48,230 nucleotides of DNA from positions 1 through 48,230 of the forward strand of contig JAAEPE010000230.1 in assembly GCA_024222395.1 (NCBI GenBank), read 5' to 3'. The notes below the pieces were generated by a model. The model saw only the letters and a program-made list of their open reading frames with translations, was not told where the DNA came from and did not search any database. This stretch comes from Myxococcales bacterium (lineage in GTDB: Bacteria; Myxococcota_A; Polyangia; Haliangiales; Haliangiaceae). Position 1 is the first letter of the stretch; each line of letters starts with the position of its first letter. Below, one piece after another: positions 34,114 to 44,533 of the stretch. A program made the position numbers and the translations under genes.

Positions 34114-36660
34114 ATGGCCGGCTATAACCACACCGAAATCGACGCGAAGTGGCAGAAGAACTGGGCTGAGAACCAGACCTTCAGAACATCCACTGATCGC
34201 AGCAAGCCCAAGTACTACGTACTCGACATGTTTCCCTATCCAAGTGGTTCGGGGCTGCATGTTGGTCACCCAAAGGGCTATGTCGCCACCGATGTGGTGG
34301 CCCGTGCCAAGCGCATGCAAGGTGCCAACGTCTTGCGCGTTATGGGATGGGATTCCTTCGGTCTTCCGGCCGAGCGCCAAGCAGTCAAAGAGAGCAAGCA
34401 TCCCAAGGAAATCACCGAACGAAATGTCGCGACTTTCAAGAAGCAGCTGTCGGTCTTGGGCCTCAGCTACGATTGGGAACACGAGCTGGCGACCTCGGAT
34501 GTTCGCTACTACAAGTGGACCCAATGGATCTTCCTCAAGCTCTACGAGAAGGGGCTCGCGTACCAGGCCGAGGTGCCAGTGAACTGGTGCCCCGCTTTGG
34601 GAACGGTGCTCGCCAACGAAGAGGTGAGTGAGGGCAAGTACGTCGAGACAGGTGACCCTGTAGAGAAGCGCATGATGAAGCAGTGGATGCTGCGCATCAC
34701 TGAGTACGCCGAGCGTCTCATCAACGGGCTCGAAGGCCTGGATTGGCCCGAGGGCATTAAGAAGCAGCAAACCGACTGGATCGGAAAGTCGATTGGTGCG
34801 GAGGTTCACTTTGCGGTGGATGGCCACGATGAGGACATCTCGGTGTTCACGACGCGTCCAGATACGCTCTTTGGCGGCACCTATGCGGTGCTTGCTCCCG
34901 AGCACCCTCTGGTCGCAACTGTCACGACAGCCGAGCAAGAGACTGCAGTGGAGGAGTATGTGGCTGAGGTCGGTCGTCGTTCCGAGCGCGATCGCACTTC
35001 GGAGGCCGCTGTCGCCGAGAAGACGGGGGCCTTCACTGGTGCCTTCGCCATTAACCCGGCCAACGGCAAGAAAATTCCCATCTGGATTGCCGACTACGTC
35101 TTGGCTAGCTACGGGACAGGCGCTGTTTTCGCCTGTCCCGCTCACGACGATAGGGACTACGCCTTCGCAGTGAAGTTCGACTTGCCCATCATCGAAGTCG
35201 TCAAAGGCGGCAAAGAGGGCGAGGGTGCATTCACAGGGGATGGCGAACACGTAAACTCCGAGTTTCTCGATGGTCTCCGCATCAACGATGCCAAGGAGAA
35301 GATCATCGCCTTCCTCGAGGAGAAGAGTCGCGGCAAGCGCTCGGTAAATTACCGATTGCGCGATTGGCTCTTCTCACGGCAGCGATACTGGGGGGAGCCA
35401 TTCCCTGTCATAGAGCTCGAGGACGGCACCGTCAAAGTGCTTCCTGAGAGCGCCCTACCGGTCGAGCTTCCCGCGCTAACAGACTTCCATCCAACCGATG
35501 ATGGGCAGTCGCCTCTCGCTCGCGCCGAGGAATGGGTCAAGACAGTCGACCCAGAGACAGGCAAGCCTGCGAAGCGCGAAACCAACACCATGCCTCAGTG
35601 GGCCGGCTCATGTTGGTACTACCTGCGCTTCATTACCCCACAATTCGAAGATGGCGGGTGGGAGCCAGAAGAAGAGAAGTACTGGATGCCGGTCGACCTC
35701 TATGTCGGGGGCACAGAGCACGCGACCCTACACTTGCTCTACGCTCGTTTCTGGCATCATGTGCTCTTTGACCTTGGCCTGGTTTCGACGCCAGAGCCGT
35801 TTCAAAAGCTCTTCAACCAGGGCATGGTTCACGGCTGGTCGTTTAACGTTAGCGCCGACAAGGACAAACCCGAAAAGTACTACTACCCAGAAGAGGTCGA
35901 GAAGAAGGGCGATAGGTGGTTCACCAAAGAGGGTGGCATCGAGGTCTTCACTCGCCTCGAGAAAATGTCCAAGTCTCGATACAACGTCGTCAATCCCGAC
36001 GCCATGTGCGAGGAGTACGGTGCGGACGCTTTGCGACTCTATGAACTCTTCATGGGGCCTCTCGAAGAGGGCTGCGAGTGGGAGACGAGTGGCGTTGCCG
36101 GAACCCGGCGCTTCTTGGACAGGCTTTGGCGCCTGGCGGTCGACCACGTCACAGGTGAGCCGGCTGCCAAGCTTGTCGACGAAAAGGTCGAGAACAAAGA
36201 CCTCGAGCGCACGCTTCACGCGGCCATCAAGAAGGTCTCCGAAGGCGTCGCCGAGCTTCGTTTCAACACGGCTATCTCCGAAATGATGGTCTTCGTCAAC
36301 GAGGCAACGAAGGCTGAGAAGATTCCCAAGGCGTGGCTTTCACAGTTCTTGTTGATTCTGGCTCCCTTCGCTCCGCACATTGCGGAAGAGATGTGGAACC
36401 GCCTGGGGCACCAAGAGGGCATTGCCTTCGCCAAGTGGCCGAAGTACGAGGAAGCCAAGCTCACCGTCGACACCATCACTTTGGCCGTACAGGTCATGGG
36501 CAAGATGCGCGGCACCATCGAGGTCGATGCGGGCATCAGCAAAGACGATGCGATCGCAGCGGCCAAGGCCGACGCAACCATCGCCTCTCTGCTCGAGGGC
36601 AAGATAATCCGACGCGAAATCTACGTTCCTGGGCGCCTCGTCAACTTGGTAGCGAACTAA
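34114..36660 (+). CDS. leuS: Leucyl-tRNA synthetase
   Basis: 848 residues, normal for bacterial LeuRS. Class I motifs: [16 protein letters not shown] with the HIGH-like HVGH (near 49) and [10 protein letters not shown] (near 618). The editing domain (CP1) contains [20 protein letters not shown] and [15 protein letters not shown]. The anticodon-binding and C-terminal domains follow ([13 protein letters not shown]). It charges tRNA-Leu in the cytosol. The next gene (moaB-like) begins 5 bp after the stop, so adk, leuS and moaB may form an operon. Confidence 0.98.
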   Translation: MAGYNHTEIDAKWQKNWAENQTFRTSTDRSKPKYYVLDMFPYPSGSGLHVGHPKGYVATDVVARAKRMQGANVLRVMGWDSFGLPAERQAVKESKHPKEITERNVATFKKQLSVLGLSYDWEHELATSDVRYYKWTQWIFLKLYEKGLAYQAEVPVNWCPALGTVLANEEVSEGKYVETGDPVEKRMMKQWMLRITEYAERLINGLEGLDWPEGIKKQQTDWIGKSIGAEVHFAVDGHDEDISVFTTRPDTLFGGTYAVLAPEHPLVATVTTAEQETAVEEYVAEVGRRSERDRTSEAAVAEKTGAFTGAFAINPANGKKIPIWIADYVLASYGTGAVFACPAHDDRDYAFAVKFDLPIIEVVKGGKEGEGAFTGDGEHVNSEFLDGLRINDAKEKIIAFLEEKSRGKRSVNYRLRDWLFSRQRYWGEPFPVIELEDGTVKVLPESALPVELPALTDFHPTDDGQSPLARAEEWVKTVDPETGKPAKRETNTMPQWAGSCWYYLRFITPQFEDGGWEPEEEKYWMPVDLYVGGTEHATLHLLYARFWHHVLFDLGLVSTPEPFQKLFNQGMVHGWSFNVSADKDKPEKYYYPEEVEKKGDRWFTKEGGIEVFTRLEKMSKSRYNVVNPDAMCEEYGADALRLYELFMGPLEEGCEWETSGVAGTRRFLDRLWRLAVDHVTGEPAAKLVDEKVENKDLERTLHAAIKKVSEGVAELRFNTAISEMMVFVNEATKAEKIPKAWLSQFLLILAPFAPHIAEEMWNRLGHQEGIAFAKWPKYEEAKLTVDTITLAVQVMGKMRGTIEVDAGISKDDAIAAAKADATIASLLEGKIIRREIYVPGRLVNLVAN

Positions 36661-36665
36661 CGATC

Positions 36666-37214
36666 ATGCCCCATACACACGGAAAAAAAGAGCGCACGTT
36701 CATTCCTGTCAAGATTGCGATCTTGACGGTCTCTGATACGCGTACCTTCGAGACTGATACTTCGGGCAAGACGGCAGCCGAGATGCTCGAAGGGGCAGGG
36801 CACGAAATCGTTGCTCGCGAAATCGTGACCGACAATCGCGACAAGCTCAGCGAGGCCTTTGGTCGCTTCATTGCCGACAAGAATGTCGATATCGTAATAA
36901 GCACCGGTGGCACCGGGCTCACGCCTCGCGATGTCACGCCAGAGGCACTGGCTCCGCACGTCACCAAGACCATCCCTGGCTTCGGCGAGCTATTTCGCTC
37001 AATATCCTACGAGGAAATCGGCACCTCGACGATTCAGAGTCGCGTAGAAGGAGCGCTCTGCAACCAGACCTATGTCTTCGTCTTGCCAGGCTCAACTGGA
37101 GCTGTGCGAACGGGCATCGGCAAGATCCTCCTTCAGCAACTCGACTACCGTCACGGGCCCTGTAACTTCGTGGAGTTATTGCCGCGAATCCGCAGCGAGC
37201 GCGAGGACGCATAG
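36666..37214 (+). CDS. moaB: MoaB/Mog-type molybdopterin biosynthesis protein
   Basis: 182 residues. Motifs: [37 protein letters not shown] and [15 protein letters not shown], the MPT-binding signature of the MoaB/MogA family, which adenylylates molybdopterin for metal insertion. Length and gene context cannot separate MoaB from MogA; MoaB is a best guess. The ATG at 36666 is 5 bp past leuS. No other moa or moe gene is visible. Confidence 0.88.
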   Translation: MPHTHGKKERTFIPVKIAILTVSDTRTFETDTSGKTAAEMLEGAGHEIVAREIVTDNRDKLSEAFGRFIADKNVDIVISTGGTGLTPRDVTPEALAPHVTKTIPGFGELFRSISYEEIGTSTIQSRVEGALCNQTYVFVLPGSTGAVRTGIGKILLQQLDYRHGPCNFVELLPRIRSEREDA

Positions 37215-37220
37215 CTGGCT

Positions 37221-37739
37221 GTGACAGGCGAACGCTCGCGGCTCCTGCATCTTGACGACCGCGCTCTCATCAGGGAGTGCGAAGTTGATCTCTACAAGGC
37301 ATCGGGGGCGGGCGGGCAGAAGCGCAACAAGACGTCGAGCGCGGTGCGTATGCGTCACACGGCCACTGGCACTTCGGTGAGTGCAACACGAAGTCGATCA
37401 CAGGCCAAGAATCGCCGCATCGCCCTCGCGAAATTGCGTACGAGCATAGCGCTAGATCTTCGAGAGCCAGTGCACGAGCTGAACTCTGTGGATTTGGCGA
37501 CCACAATCAGCAAGGGGCCACGGGGGAAGAACTCAAAGAGTCGCACTACAGCCAGCTACTTGGAGCAGCTTGCGATCGTACTTGATGTTCTTGAGGCGAG
37601 CAGCGCCAGTCTGTCCGTGGCCGCCATGCGAATAGGTGTGACCACCGCAAGCCTCGTCAAGTTGCTCAGGGGGGATGACCGATTGGTACGACGGGTCTCG
37701 CACATGCGGGTGCGCTACGGGCTTAAGCCTCTGCAGTAG
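37221..37739 (+). CDS. Peptide chain release factor-like protein with C-terminal HTH-like region
   Basis: 172 residues, GTG start. The N-terminal half is a class-I release factor domain with the GGQ motif (SGAGGQKRNKTSSAVRMRH, then SRSQAKNRRIALAKLR), which hydrolyses peptidyl-tRNA at the ribosome. The codon-recognition domain of RF1/RF2 is missing, as in ArfB-like rescue factors. Residues about 105-172 look like a helix-turn-helix (LSVAAMRIGVTTASLVKLLRG), not the basic tail of ArfB. Stalled-ribosome rescue is plausible but unproven. It follows moaB by 6 bp. Confidence 0.78.
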   Translation: MTGERSRLLHLDDRALIRECEVDLYKASGAGGQKRNKTSSAVRMRHTATGTSVSATRSRSQAKNRRIALAKLRTSIALDLREPVHELNSVDLATTISKGPRGKNSKSRTTASYLEQLAIVLDVLEASSASLSVAAMRIGVTTASLVKLLRGDDRLVRRVSHMRVRYGLKPLQ

Positions 37740-37989
37740 CCATCTGTCTCGTATCGTGTGCAGCTCTTTAGGCATGAAGCGCACTAGGTACGAGACTCCT
37801 CATTCTCGCGGCCCTTGCTCTTGTCGCCTAGTTCAGCGGGGGGCTTGGCAGGCGGAGCTGTTCTCAATGCCGACCTCGCAACTCCCAGTGCGGTCGAGGA
37901 AATGAGAGATGTTGGAGAGTTCGTCGTGTCCAAAGTTCATAGCTCTCGCTTCGACGAGAGCCGCACATGGTCTGGGCCCTGGTGCGCTT
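37740..37989. other. Intergenic region with a possible gene relic
   Basis: 250 bp between convergent genes. Two out-of-phase stretches look faintly coding on the plus strand: TRLLILAALALVA at about 37790-37828, like a signal peptide, and GGLAGGAVLNADLATP at about 37836 onward. A G run sits near the point of the frame change. It may be a relic of a small exported protein or chance. No terminator hairpin was found. Confidence 0.25.
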
Positions 37990-40275
37990 CTACAGCATGT
38001 CTCGCAGAATCATAATCGATTCATTTACGACAGGATCTCTGGCGAGGCCCTCGGACCAGTTTTTGATCTTCTCTTTGGCGGCCTTGCTCTCGTCGCTGTT
38101 GTCGGACGCCTTTGTGTAGGCGAGATACTCCACGTTGAAGAGGGCCTTGGGCTTCTTGTCATCCGGGGGGGAGAGCGCTTCGTACTCGTCCAGCTGCTTC
38201 TTGCTGCGTGCTTTGAACGCGCTTTGCTGCAGTGGAATCTTCGTTTCGTCGCGGCGCCTCTTCATTAGTTCACCGCGCTTCTCCGCCATGGTGAAATACC
38301 TGCTCTTTGCCTGACGCGCAGAGCTCTTCGCTGCAAGTTCGTCGGTCTTCCAAGTGGCCTTGCTCCAGGGCTCGAACGGCAGCTTCTTCACTTCGCGCCA
38401 AGGCAGGGCATTGTCGAGATTTCTCTCGCCGGTCTCAAGGTGCTTGTAGCTGTCGGGGAAGCCAATATCGGGCACTACGCCGCGTTTCTGAGTGGACGAG
38501 CCATTGATGCGGAAGAATTGCTGTACGGTGAGTTTGAGAACGCCCAAGGGTGGGTCGTCGGCGCTCTCGTTTGCGCGATCCAAGTCGAGAAGGCCTTGCA
38601 CAGTGCCCTTGCCGTGAGTCGGGCCTGCGCCAACCACAACGGCTCTCCCATAGTCTTGTAGGGCTGCAGCGACGATCTCAGATGCCGATGCGCTGAACCT
38701 ATCGATGAGCACGACGACTTTGCCGCTGTAATTGATGTCCGCATCGGTATCTTCGAGCACCTCAATCGTGCCGTCGGGCAGTTGGGTCTGTACTACTGGC
38801 CCTTGTTTGATGAAGTAGCCAGTCATCTTGCGGGCATCATCCAGAAGGCCTCCGCCATTGCTGCGCAAGTCGAGTACCACTCCGGATACTCCGCGCTGCT
38901 CGTACATAGTGAGCAACTTCTTTACGTCGGTGGCCGAGAAGCGGGCGTCGGCCCTAGGAGGACCATGAGTCTGGCCGTAGAAGCTTGGAAGGTTGATGTA
39001 GCCAACGGGGACCTTGCCCTTGCCTTCAATGATGGCGCCTTGCGCAAAGGACTCCTTGATGGAGACCTTGTCTCGCACGATGGCTATCGTCTTGATGGAC
39101 TTGTCTTCCTTTTCGACCGTGAGCGAGACGGTTGTGCCTTTGGGCCCGCGAATCATTCTCACGACCCTGTTGATCTTCATGTCGCCAACGTCGACTGCGT
39201 CTTCAGTCTCTTGGCCAACGGACAAAATTAGATCTCCGGCCTCTAGGTCTCCCTGCTTCCATGCCGCACCACCGACGACAATCTCGTTCACGCCAATGAA
39301 GTGGTCTTGCTCCATCAGCACGGCGCCGATGCCCTCGAGGCTGCCACTCATCGAGATGTCGAAGTTCTCCTTCTCGATAGGAGGCATGTAAATCGTGTGC
39401 GGATCAAAGCTACCGGTTATTGCGTTGATGAAGTTTGCAGCCGGCGATAGCGCATCGATATCCGCGAGCCTCACGAAGCGTGCCGAGTAGCTCTTCTGAA
39501 GGTCAGCCTGAGCCTTGGCGATTCTGCCTGGTTCATCGGTCGGAATCTTGGCCAACGATTTCTTGAGTGTCGCCATCTTCTCTTCGTGGGCCGCAGCTTC
39601 TTCACCCGTGAGCTTCTTCTTGCTCTTATCCTTCGCGTCCTCGGCGATTGCCTTGGTGAGGGACTCACTTCGAAGGGCCATGCGGTGGACTCGGCCGAGA
39701 ATCTCAAGCTTCAGCGCGCGGCCCCAACGCTTGCCGAGGGCAGTTATGCTTTCGGAGTAAGCGAGTTTCTCTGAGTCTGTTTCGCGAAACTCTTTGATGT
39801 CGAGATCGATGGGGTTTGAGAGATACGTCTCAACGTTGGCCTGCACGCTCTTCAGCCTGCGGAGAAACATCTCATTGGCCTGGTGGGCGATGCGGAAGTT
39901 CCCACTGAGTAGTTCGTCGTCGAAGAGTGATTCCGACTTCTTGAGGGCTGTGATGTCCTCCTTTAGGAAGAAGAGCTTCTCCGGATCAATCGTCTCCAAG
40001 AAGTGAGCATAGCTCTTGAGAGATAGCTCGTCGTTGATTTCTTGTTGGCTCAGATGCTGGAGACGCAAGAGGCTCGCCACCGCGCCCGAGAGTACGAGTT
40101 CGCGAGGGTCGGCAACGTGGCCACCCTCGCCATGGGCCCCTGCATTCGTGAGCGAGCTCCCGGGGAGTGGGGGCGTTGGGTCGGAAGAGTTGCCGGGAGA
40201 ACTACAGCCTGCGACACAAGCTGCGGAGAGCAAGAGTGTGCCGAAAATAGTGCGTCTAAAGATCGATACGGACAT
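37990..40275 (-). CDS. prc: Tail-specific (Prc-type) carboxyl-terminal protease, lipoprotein
   Basis: 761 residues from the Met at 40275, which starts the lipoprotein signal (FGTLLLSAACVAGC); the longer frame to 40461 is not supported. An N-terminal helical region (about 40-280) precedes a PDZ domain (about 293-385; GAVLMEQDHFIGVNEIVVGG) and an S41 peptidase domain with the Ser-Lys dyad (FSASASEI near 530, GKGTVQ near 556). A C-terminal basic DUF3340-type tail ends the protein. Prc trims proteins from unstructured C-termini in the periplasm. The gene diverges from pdxH. Confidence 0.93.
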   Translation of the reverse strand: MSVSIFRRTIFGTLLLSAACVAGCSSPGNSSDPTPPLPGSSLTNAGAHGEGGHVADPRELVLSGAVASLLRLQHLSQQEINDELSLKSYAHFLETIDPEKLFFLKEDITALKKSESLFDDELLSGNFRIAHQANEMFLRRLKSVQANVETYLSNPIDLDIKEFRETDSEKLAYSESITALGKRWGRALKLEILGRVHRMALRSESLTKAIAEDAKDKSKKKLTGEEAAAHEEKMATLKKSLAKIPTDEPGRIAKAQADLQKSYSARFVRLADIDALSPAANFINAITGSFDPHTIYMPPIEKENFDISMSGSLEGIGAVLMEQDHFIGVNEIVVGGAAWKQGDLEAGDLILSVGQETEDAVDVGDMKINRVVRMIRGPKGTTVSLTVEKEDKSIKTIAIVRDKVSIKESFAQGAIIEGKGKVPVGYINLPSFYGQTHGPPRADARFSATDVKKLLTMYEQRGVSGVVLDLRSNGGGLLDDARKMTGYFIKQGPVVQTQLPDGTIEVLEDTDADINYSGKVVVLIDRFSASASEIVAAALQDYGRAVVVGAGPTHGKGTVQGLLDLDRANESADDPPLGVLKLTVQQFFRINGSSTQKRGVVPDIGFPDSYKHLETGERNLDNALPWREVKKLPFEPWSKATWKTDELAAKSSARQAKSRYFTMAEKRGELMKRRRDETKIPLQQSAFKARSKKQLDEYEALSPPDDKKPKALFNVEYLAYTKASDNSDESKAAKEKIKNWSEGLARDPVVNESIMILRDML

Positions 40276-40522
40276 TCGCAGATAGAATAGCAGCCACCTT
40301 CTTGGACGTGCGGTAGCAAGAGTCTTTGGCATCAGATTTCTTGCGTGCCTTGGCATGCCACACCCAATATTCCCGTTCACGCCACAAACAAAGCAGTTGC
40401 TTTCAAAGAAACTCGTAGCTGCTCTCTCGAATCCTGCGGTAGGCGACCAGATCGTGAACATTCCCTATCTCAGAGGCCAAAGTCCTAGGCCTGGCCGTCG
40501 TTTCGAGGCGTACACTCGCGCC
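40276..40522. promoter_or_regulatory. Divergent promoter region between prc and pdxH
   Basis: 247 bp between two gene starts, so it must contain both promoters. No clear -35/-10 or operator could be picked out by eye. Confidence 0.4.
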
Positions 40523-41152
40523 ATGGCCTTTGACGAGCTTCGAAAGGATTACAGTGGCGTCCCGTTGGTGGAGGGACAATGTGCGAGCGACCCGGCTGTC
40601 CAGTTTCAGCATTGGTTTGACGGAGCTATGCGCGCCAAGGTGCTCTTGCCCAATGCGATGACGTTGGCCACCGTAGATACTGATGGTTTTCCCCAGGCTC
40701 GCATCGTGCTCCTCAAAGAGCTTGACGATGAAGGGTTCGTCTTCTTCACCAACTATCAGAGCCGAAAGGGCGATGAGTTGGCGGCGAACAACAAGGCATC
40801 TCTCATGTTTTGGTGGGAGATGCAGGCAAGGCAGGTTCGAATTCTAGGAGAGATTCACAAGGTCTCCGAGGCCGAGAGCGATGCCTACTTCGCGAGCCGC
40901 CCCCGCGAGAGCAACCTGGCGGCAATGGCTTCAGACCAGAGCCGTCCCCTTGAGAGCCGTGAAGCCTTGGAAGCTCGCATGCGCTCCATGGATACCGGTG
41001 GCGAATTACAGCGCCCCGCAAACTGGGGCGGCTATAGACTCGTACCATCCAGCTACGAGTTCTGGCAGGGGCGCCCAGATCGCACCCACGATAGGCTCGA
41101 ATACCGCCAGGGCGAGGGTGGAAGCTGGGAAGCCACTCGTCTCTATCCATAG
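40523..41152 (+). CDS. pdxH: Pyridoxamine 5'-phosphate oxidase
   Basis: 209 residues. The FMN enzyme makes pyridoxal 5'-phosphate from PNP or PMP. Motifs: NAMTLATVDTDGFPQARIVLL, GFVFFTNYQSRKGDEL, LMFWWEMQARQVRILG, YFASRPRESNLAAMAS and the C-terminal EFWQGRPDRTHDRLEY and ATRLYP. The Met at 40523 is the family-typical start; earlier in-frame starts lack similarity. Complete and intact. Confidence 0.96.
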   Translation: MAFDELRKDYSGVPLVEGQCASDPAVQFQHWFDGAMRAKVLLPNAMTLATVDTDGFPQARIVLLKELDDEGFVFFTNYQSRKGDELAANNKASLMFWWEMQARQVRILGEIHKVSEAESDAYFASRPRESNLAAMASDQSRPLESREALEARMRSMDTGGELQRPANWGGYRLVPSSYEFWQGRPDRTHDRLEYRQGEGGSWEATRLYP

Positions 41153-41171
41153 TTAGCGCATTCTCGAGTAG

Positions 41172-41199
41172 CCAGGGCGCTGCGTAGCGCCTGCCCTGG
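41172..41199 (+). terminator. Hairpin after pdxH
   Basis: Nested palindrome: CCAG and GGCGCT, loop GCGT, AGCGCC, a 4-nt bulge, then CTGG. There is no T run. It lies between pdxH and the acyl-CoA dehydrogenase on the same strand. Confidence 0.35.
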
Positions 41200-41278
41200 A
41201 CCTCGCGCTGCTCTTGGAAGATACTTCGGGAAGCGAAGCTTCTCGTTTCGCCCAAAACCGCCAGCCCGAGGAAACTCC

Positions 41279-42448
41279 ATGAGCAAGCATTTTCAAGAAG
41301 AGCACCAGGCATTCCGACGCACCGTCAAGACCTTCGTTGAGAAGGAGCTCGTCCCCAATGTCGACCAATGGGAACTCGACGAGACGTTTCCTGACTGGGT
41401 CTTCAAGAAGGCCGGCGACTTGGGTATTCACGGTGCGCACTTCAAAGAAGAGCACGGCGGCCTTGGTGGCGACTACTGGTTGAGCATTGCCAAAGGCGAG
41501 GAGTATGCGGGCATCAATGCTGCCGGCGTGGGAATGGGGCTGCTTGTGCAAAGTGATATGGCCACACCCTGCATCGCAGACCTTGGCACCAAAGAGCAGA
41601 TCGAAGAGTTCTTAAAGCCCGCACTTGCTGGCGATAGAATTGCTGCTCTGGGCGTCACCGAACCCGACGCCGGCAGTGATGTTGCCGGGATTCGTACGAC
41701 TGCCAAACGCGACGGTGATGACTACATTATCAATGGAGCGAAGACGTTCATCACCAATGCCACGCGGGCATCGTTCGTCACACTGCTGTGCAAGACAGAT
41801 CCCGAAGCTGGTTACGGCGGTATCTCCATCATTCTCCTGCCAACCGATACCATGGGATTCAACGTTTCCAAGAAGCTCAAGAAGCTCGGAAACCACTCGA
41901 GCGATACGGCTGAGCTGCACTTCGAAGACTGCCGCGTCCCTGCTCGCTATCTTCTTGGTGATGAGGGCAAGGGCTTCTATTACCTGATGCAGAACTTCCA
42001 AACCGAGCGTTTGGTCGCAGCGGCGACGACCCTAGCGGGTTGTCAGCGCGCCTTGGACCGCAGCGTGCAGTACGGCCGCGAGCGCAGAGCATTTGGCAAG
42101 CCCATTATTAGGCGGGAAGTATGGCAACACCGCTTTGTCGACCTCTACACCGAGCTAGAGGCAGCACGGCAACTCACCTATGCAGCGGTCGAACGCTACA
42201 ACGAAGAGCGCTACGAGAAGGGTGGGGCGCTGAGCTTTGAAACCGTCAAGATGATATCGATGTCGAAGCTCTTTGTCGGCCAACTATCGAGCAAGGTGAT
42301 GGACGAGTGTTTGCAGTTCCATGGGGGCATGGGCTACATGGATGAGACTTTCATCAGCCGGGCATGGCGCGATTCCAGGCTTATTCGTATCGGCGGCGGC
42401 ACCGACGAGGTGATGCGCTACGCCATCGCGAAAATAATGGGGTTGTAG
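41279..42448 (+). CDS. Acyl-CoA dehydrogenase
   Basis: 389 residues, standard length. Motifs: EEHGGLGGDY, GVTEPDAGSDVAGIRT (FAD-binding), NGAKTFITNA, ERRAFGKPI, QFHGGMGYM and IGGGTDEVMRYAIAKIMGL. The position of the usual catalytic Glu (YEGTxxI) is Gly here, as in isovaleryl- and long-chain-type enzymes that use a Glu in another helix, possibly the Glu in FQTERLVAAATT. This points to branched or long-chain acyl-CoA substrates; the exact one is unknown. It follows pdxH by 126 bp. Confidence 0.92.
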   Translation: MSKHFQEEHQAFRRTVKTFVEKELVPNVDQWELDETFPDWVFKKAGDLGIHGAHFKEEHGGLGGDYWLSIAKGEEYAGINAAGVGMGLLVQSDMATPCIADLGTKEQIEEFLKPALAGDRIAALGVTEPDAGSDVAGIRTTAKRDGDDYIINGAKTFITNATRASFVTLLCKTDPEAGYGGISIILLPTDTMGFNVSKKLKKLGNHSSDTAELHFEDCRVPARYLLGDEGKGFYYLMQNFQTERLVAAATTLAGCQRALDRSVQYGRERRAFGKPIIRREVWQHRFVDLYTELEAARQLTYAAVERYNEERYEKGGALSFETVKMISMSKLFVGQLSSKVMDECLQFHGGMGYMDETFISRAWRDSRLIRIGGGTDEVMRYAIAKIMGL

Positions 42449-42518
42449 CCACTTGCTTGGCGATTGAGCACATAGCCAGGTAGGGCACTTTGAAAAAGCG
42501 CTCCTTCCCGGCCAAGCT

Positions 42519-43112
42519 CTACAGCTCGCCTTCACCCTCATCCAGATCGATCGTATCGGGATCCACGATTCCCTCACCACCGTAGGAACCTGTTTCCGTG
42601 AGAGCGAGCTTGGCGGGGTCGAAGGTCACCCTAAGTGCATCGGTGAAGCCGAGCCTACCGCCCGCAGGAGGCGTTATGCACAGGAGGTGCAGGTGATCAC
42701 CGCGAAGCATTGCCTCGATGCGAGGCGCATCTTCCATGAGCATCGCTTTGCATGAGAGAACTTCCGCTTCCGGGGTTTCTCCTACCTTGGCGTAGATCGT
42801 GGCATCTCGCTTGGCAGCATCCTCGGAGTTCTTCGCGAATGCGGCCCGGAGACGGATGTCTGTATCTGTGACCGTCCACCGCGCCGCGGTGTCAGTCTTC
42901 GTATCGAGCAAGACGGTCGACGTCTCACTCAGAACTGTCGGCCCCTGCGCATCCGGCACGGGAGCGGACTCCGTCTGTGAGGGCTCCGTCACGGGCGGCG
43001 CTTCGGGTTTGGAGCCGACTTCGTCTTGGCCCTCCTTGGCTTTGCATGCCACGCTGGAAAGCATGGCCGCCGAGCCAAAGAGGAGCAGTGCTGGGCCGGG
43101 TTTGATGCGCAT
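42519..43112 (-). CDS. Lipoprotein of unknown function
   Basis: 197 residues from MRIKPGPALLLFG with lipobox LSSVAC; a longer reading from 43166 is not supported. An acidic Pro-rich linker (about residues 26-60) precedes a small domain (VLLDTKTDTAARWTVTD, EVLSCKAMLM, GDHLHLLCITPPAG). Two cysteines may form a disulfide. The C-terminus is acidic (DLDEGEGEL). No family is recognised. It is last in a minus-strand series after the FHA-AgmX protein and the amidase, 10 bp after the latter. Confidence 0.72.
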   Translation of the reverse strand: MRIKPGPALLLFGSAAMLSSVACKAKEGQDEVGSKPEAPPVTEPSQTESAPVPDAQGPTVLSETSTVLLDTKTDTAARWTVTDTDIRLRAAFAKNSEDAAKRDATIYAKVGETPEAEVLSCKAMLMEDAPRIEAMLRGDHLHLLCITPPAGGRLGFTDALRVTFDPAKLALTETGSYGGEGIVDPDTIDLDEGEGEL

Positions 43113-43122
43113 GCCCCAGAGT

Positions 43123-44496
43123 TTAGCAGAAGGCGGCGCCGATTCGATCGCCCCGAAAACCGCCAACCGCTTGCTCTACCACTCGGGCGGCCTGCAGGAC
43201 TTGTGCATCGCAGCCCGTTCGACCGGCGATTTGCACTCCGATGGGCAAACCGTCTTCGCACAGCCCCATGGGAACGGTAATGGCAGGTTGCCCGCTCACA
43301 TTGTAGGCGGCTGTGTAGACCCCGAGCCCTAGGATGTTTCGAAAACTCGTCTCCGGATCTGCGTCTTTCCACGCACCGATCTTGGGCGGCTTAGTCGCTA
43401 TTGTCGGCGTCACCCAGAGAGCAGCATTCTCGAACGAGTCGAGCAAGTATTGCTCGAGTCGAATCCGCGTCTCAATTGAAGTCACCTTTGTGATCTTCTT
43501 GCCTTCACTGCGCAGCCAGGCGGTGATTGGCTGGAGTCGAGACTCCATGATGAGAGGCGCGTTCGCCATGAGGCGCTTCCAGAGAAGTAAGAAGTCTTCT
43601 AGGTCGACTTCTGGTAAGTCCGCGGGAGCTATCTCGCAACCGTAGTCGCCCAGAATCGATGCGACCTTCTCGGCGGCTGCCTGGTACTCCGGGGCTGTCT
43701 CACAAATAGGCGACTCGGTCGAGACCTTGACGCGCAGCCCCTTTGGGAGGTCGAACTTGTGGCGACCGACGAAATCCTGGGGCCAATCCGCAAGTACATC
43801 GAGAAAGGCGGCGGCGTCCTCTACGGTGCGGCCCAGGCCTCCCACCGTCGAAAGGCGCATGCCGGTATCCACTGGAGTCACGTGAGATATTAGGCCCCGC
43901 GTTGGTTTGAGGCCCACCAGATGACCGACAGCAGAAGGGATGCGTATCGAGCCGGCGCCATCGCTGCCTTGCGCTATTGGCAAGAGACCGGCAGCTACCG
44001 CTGTTCCTGAGCCTCCGCTTGAGCCGCCGGAGGTGTATTCCTGATTGAATGCATTGCGAGTCGGAGCGTGGGTATCGGTCTCGGTGACTGGCATGGCGCC
44101 AAACTCGGAGGTCGAGAGCTTGCCGGTTATCACCATGCCTGCTGCTCGAATTCGCTTGGTGACTGTGCCATCGGAGAGTGGCGAGATGGGGGGGACTGCT
44201 CGGCTGCCGAAGCGCGTGGGCATGCCCCGCACAAAGGCCAAGTCCTTGACTCCGGTAGGGACTCCAGAGAGCGGGCTCTCTGGGGCCAGGCCTCGCGCTC
44301 GACTCTTATCCCACCGGCTGGCTGCCCATCGGGCGCGCCGTGGTGCTACATGAGTGAAGGCCATGAGCCCATCGTTCGATGCCTCGATGCGAGCGAGATA
44401 GATATTGGTGAGCTCCAGGGAAGACAACTCGCCACTGTGGAGGAGACGCGCTTGCTCGCAAGCACTCAGTTTCAGGATCTCTCTTTCGTTTGGCAT
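43123..44496 (-). CDS. Amidase-signature family hydrolase
   Basis: 457 residues. The Ser-cisSer-Lys triad is visible: GVKDLAF (Lys near 84), [16 protein letters not shown] (cis-Ser near 160) and [20 protein letters not shown] (Ser nucleophile near 183). The family includes GatA, fatty acid amide hydrolases and nylon-oligomer hydrolases. GatA cannot be claimed because gatB and gatC are absent. It lies between the FHA-AgmX gene (37 bp upstream) and a lipoprotein gene, all on the minus strand. Confidence 0.9.
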   Translation of the reverse strand: MPNEREILKLSACEQARLLHSGELSSLELTNIYLARIEASNDGLMAFTHVAPRRARWAASRWDKSRARGLAPESPLSGVPTGVKDLAFVRGMPTRFGSRAVPPISPLSDGTVTKRIRAAGMVITGKLSTSEFGAMPVTETDTHAPTRNAFNQEYTSGGSSGGSGTAVAAGLLPIAQGSDGAGSIRIPSAVGHLVGLKPTRGLISHVTPVDTGMRLSTVGGLGRTVEDAAAFLDVLADWPQDFVGRHKFDLPKGLRVKVSTESPICETAPEYQAAAEKVASILGDYGCEIAPADLPEVDLEDFLLLWKRLMANAPLIMESRLQPITAWLRSEGKKITKVTSIETRIRLEQYLLDSFENAALWVTPTIATKPPKIGAWKDADPETSFRNILGLGVYTAAYNVSGQPAITVPMGLCEDGLPIGVQIAGRTGCDAQVLQAARVVEQAVGGFRGDRIGAAFC

Positions 44497-44533
44497 TGAC
44501 GAGAGGCATCGTACGCCCCTCGCCCTCCACGGT

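Noticed and set aside
34051..35250. 399-codon minus-strand ORF over adk/leuS
   Set aside because: It lies antisense to leuS, whose motifs are unmistakable; its product has no recognisable features.
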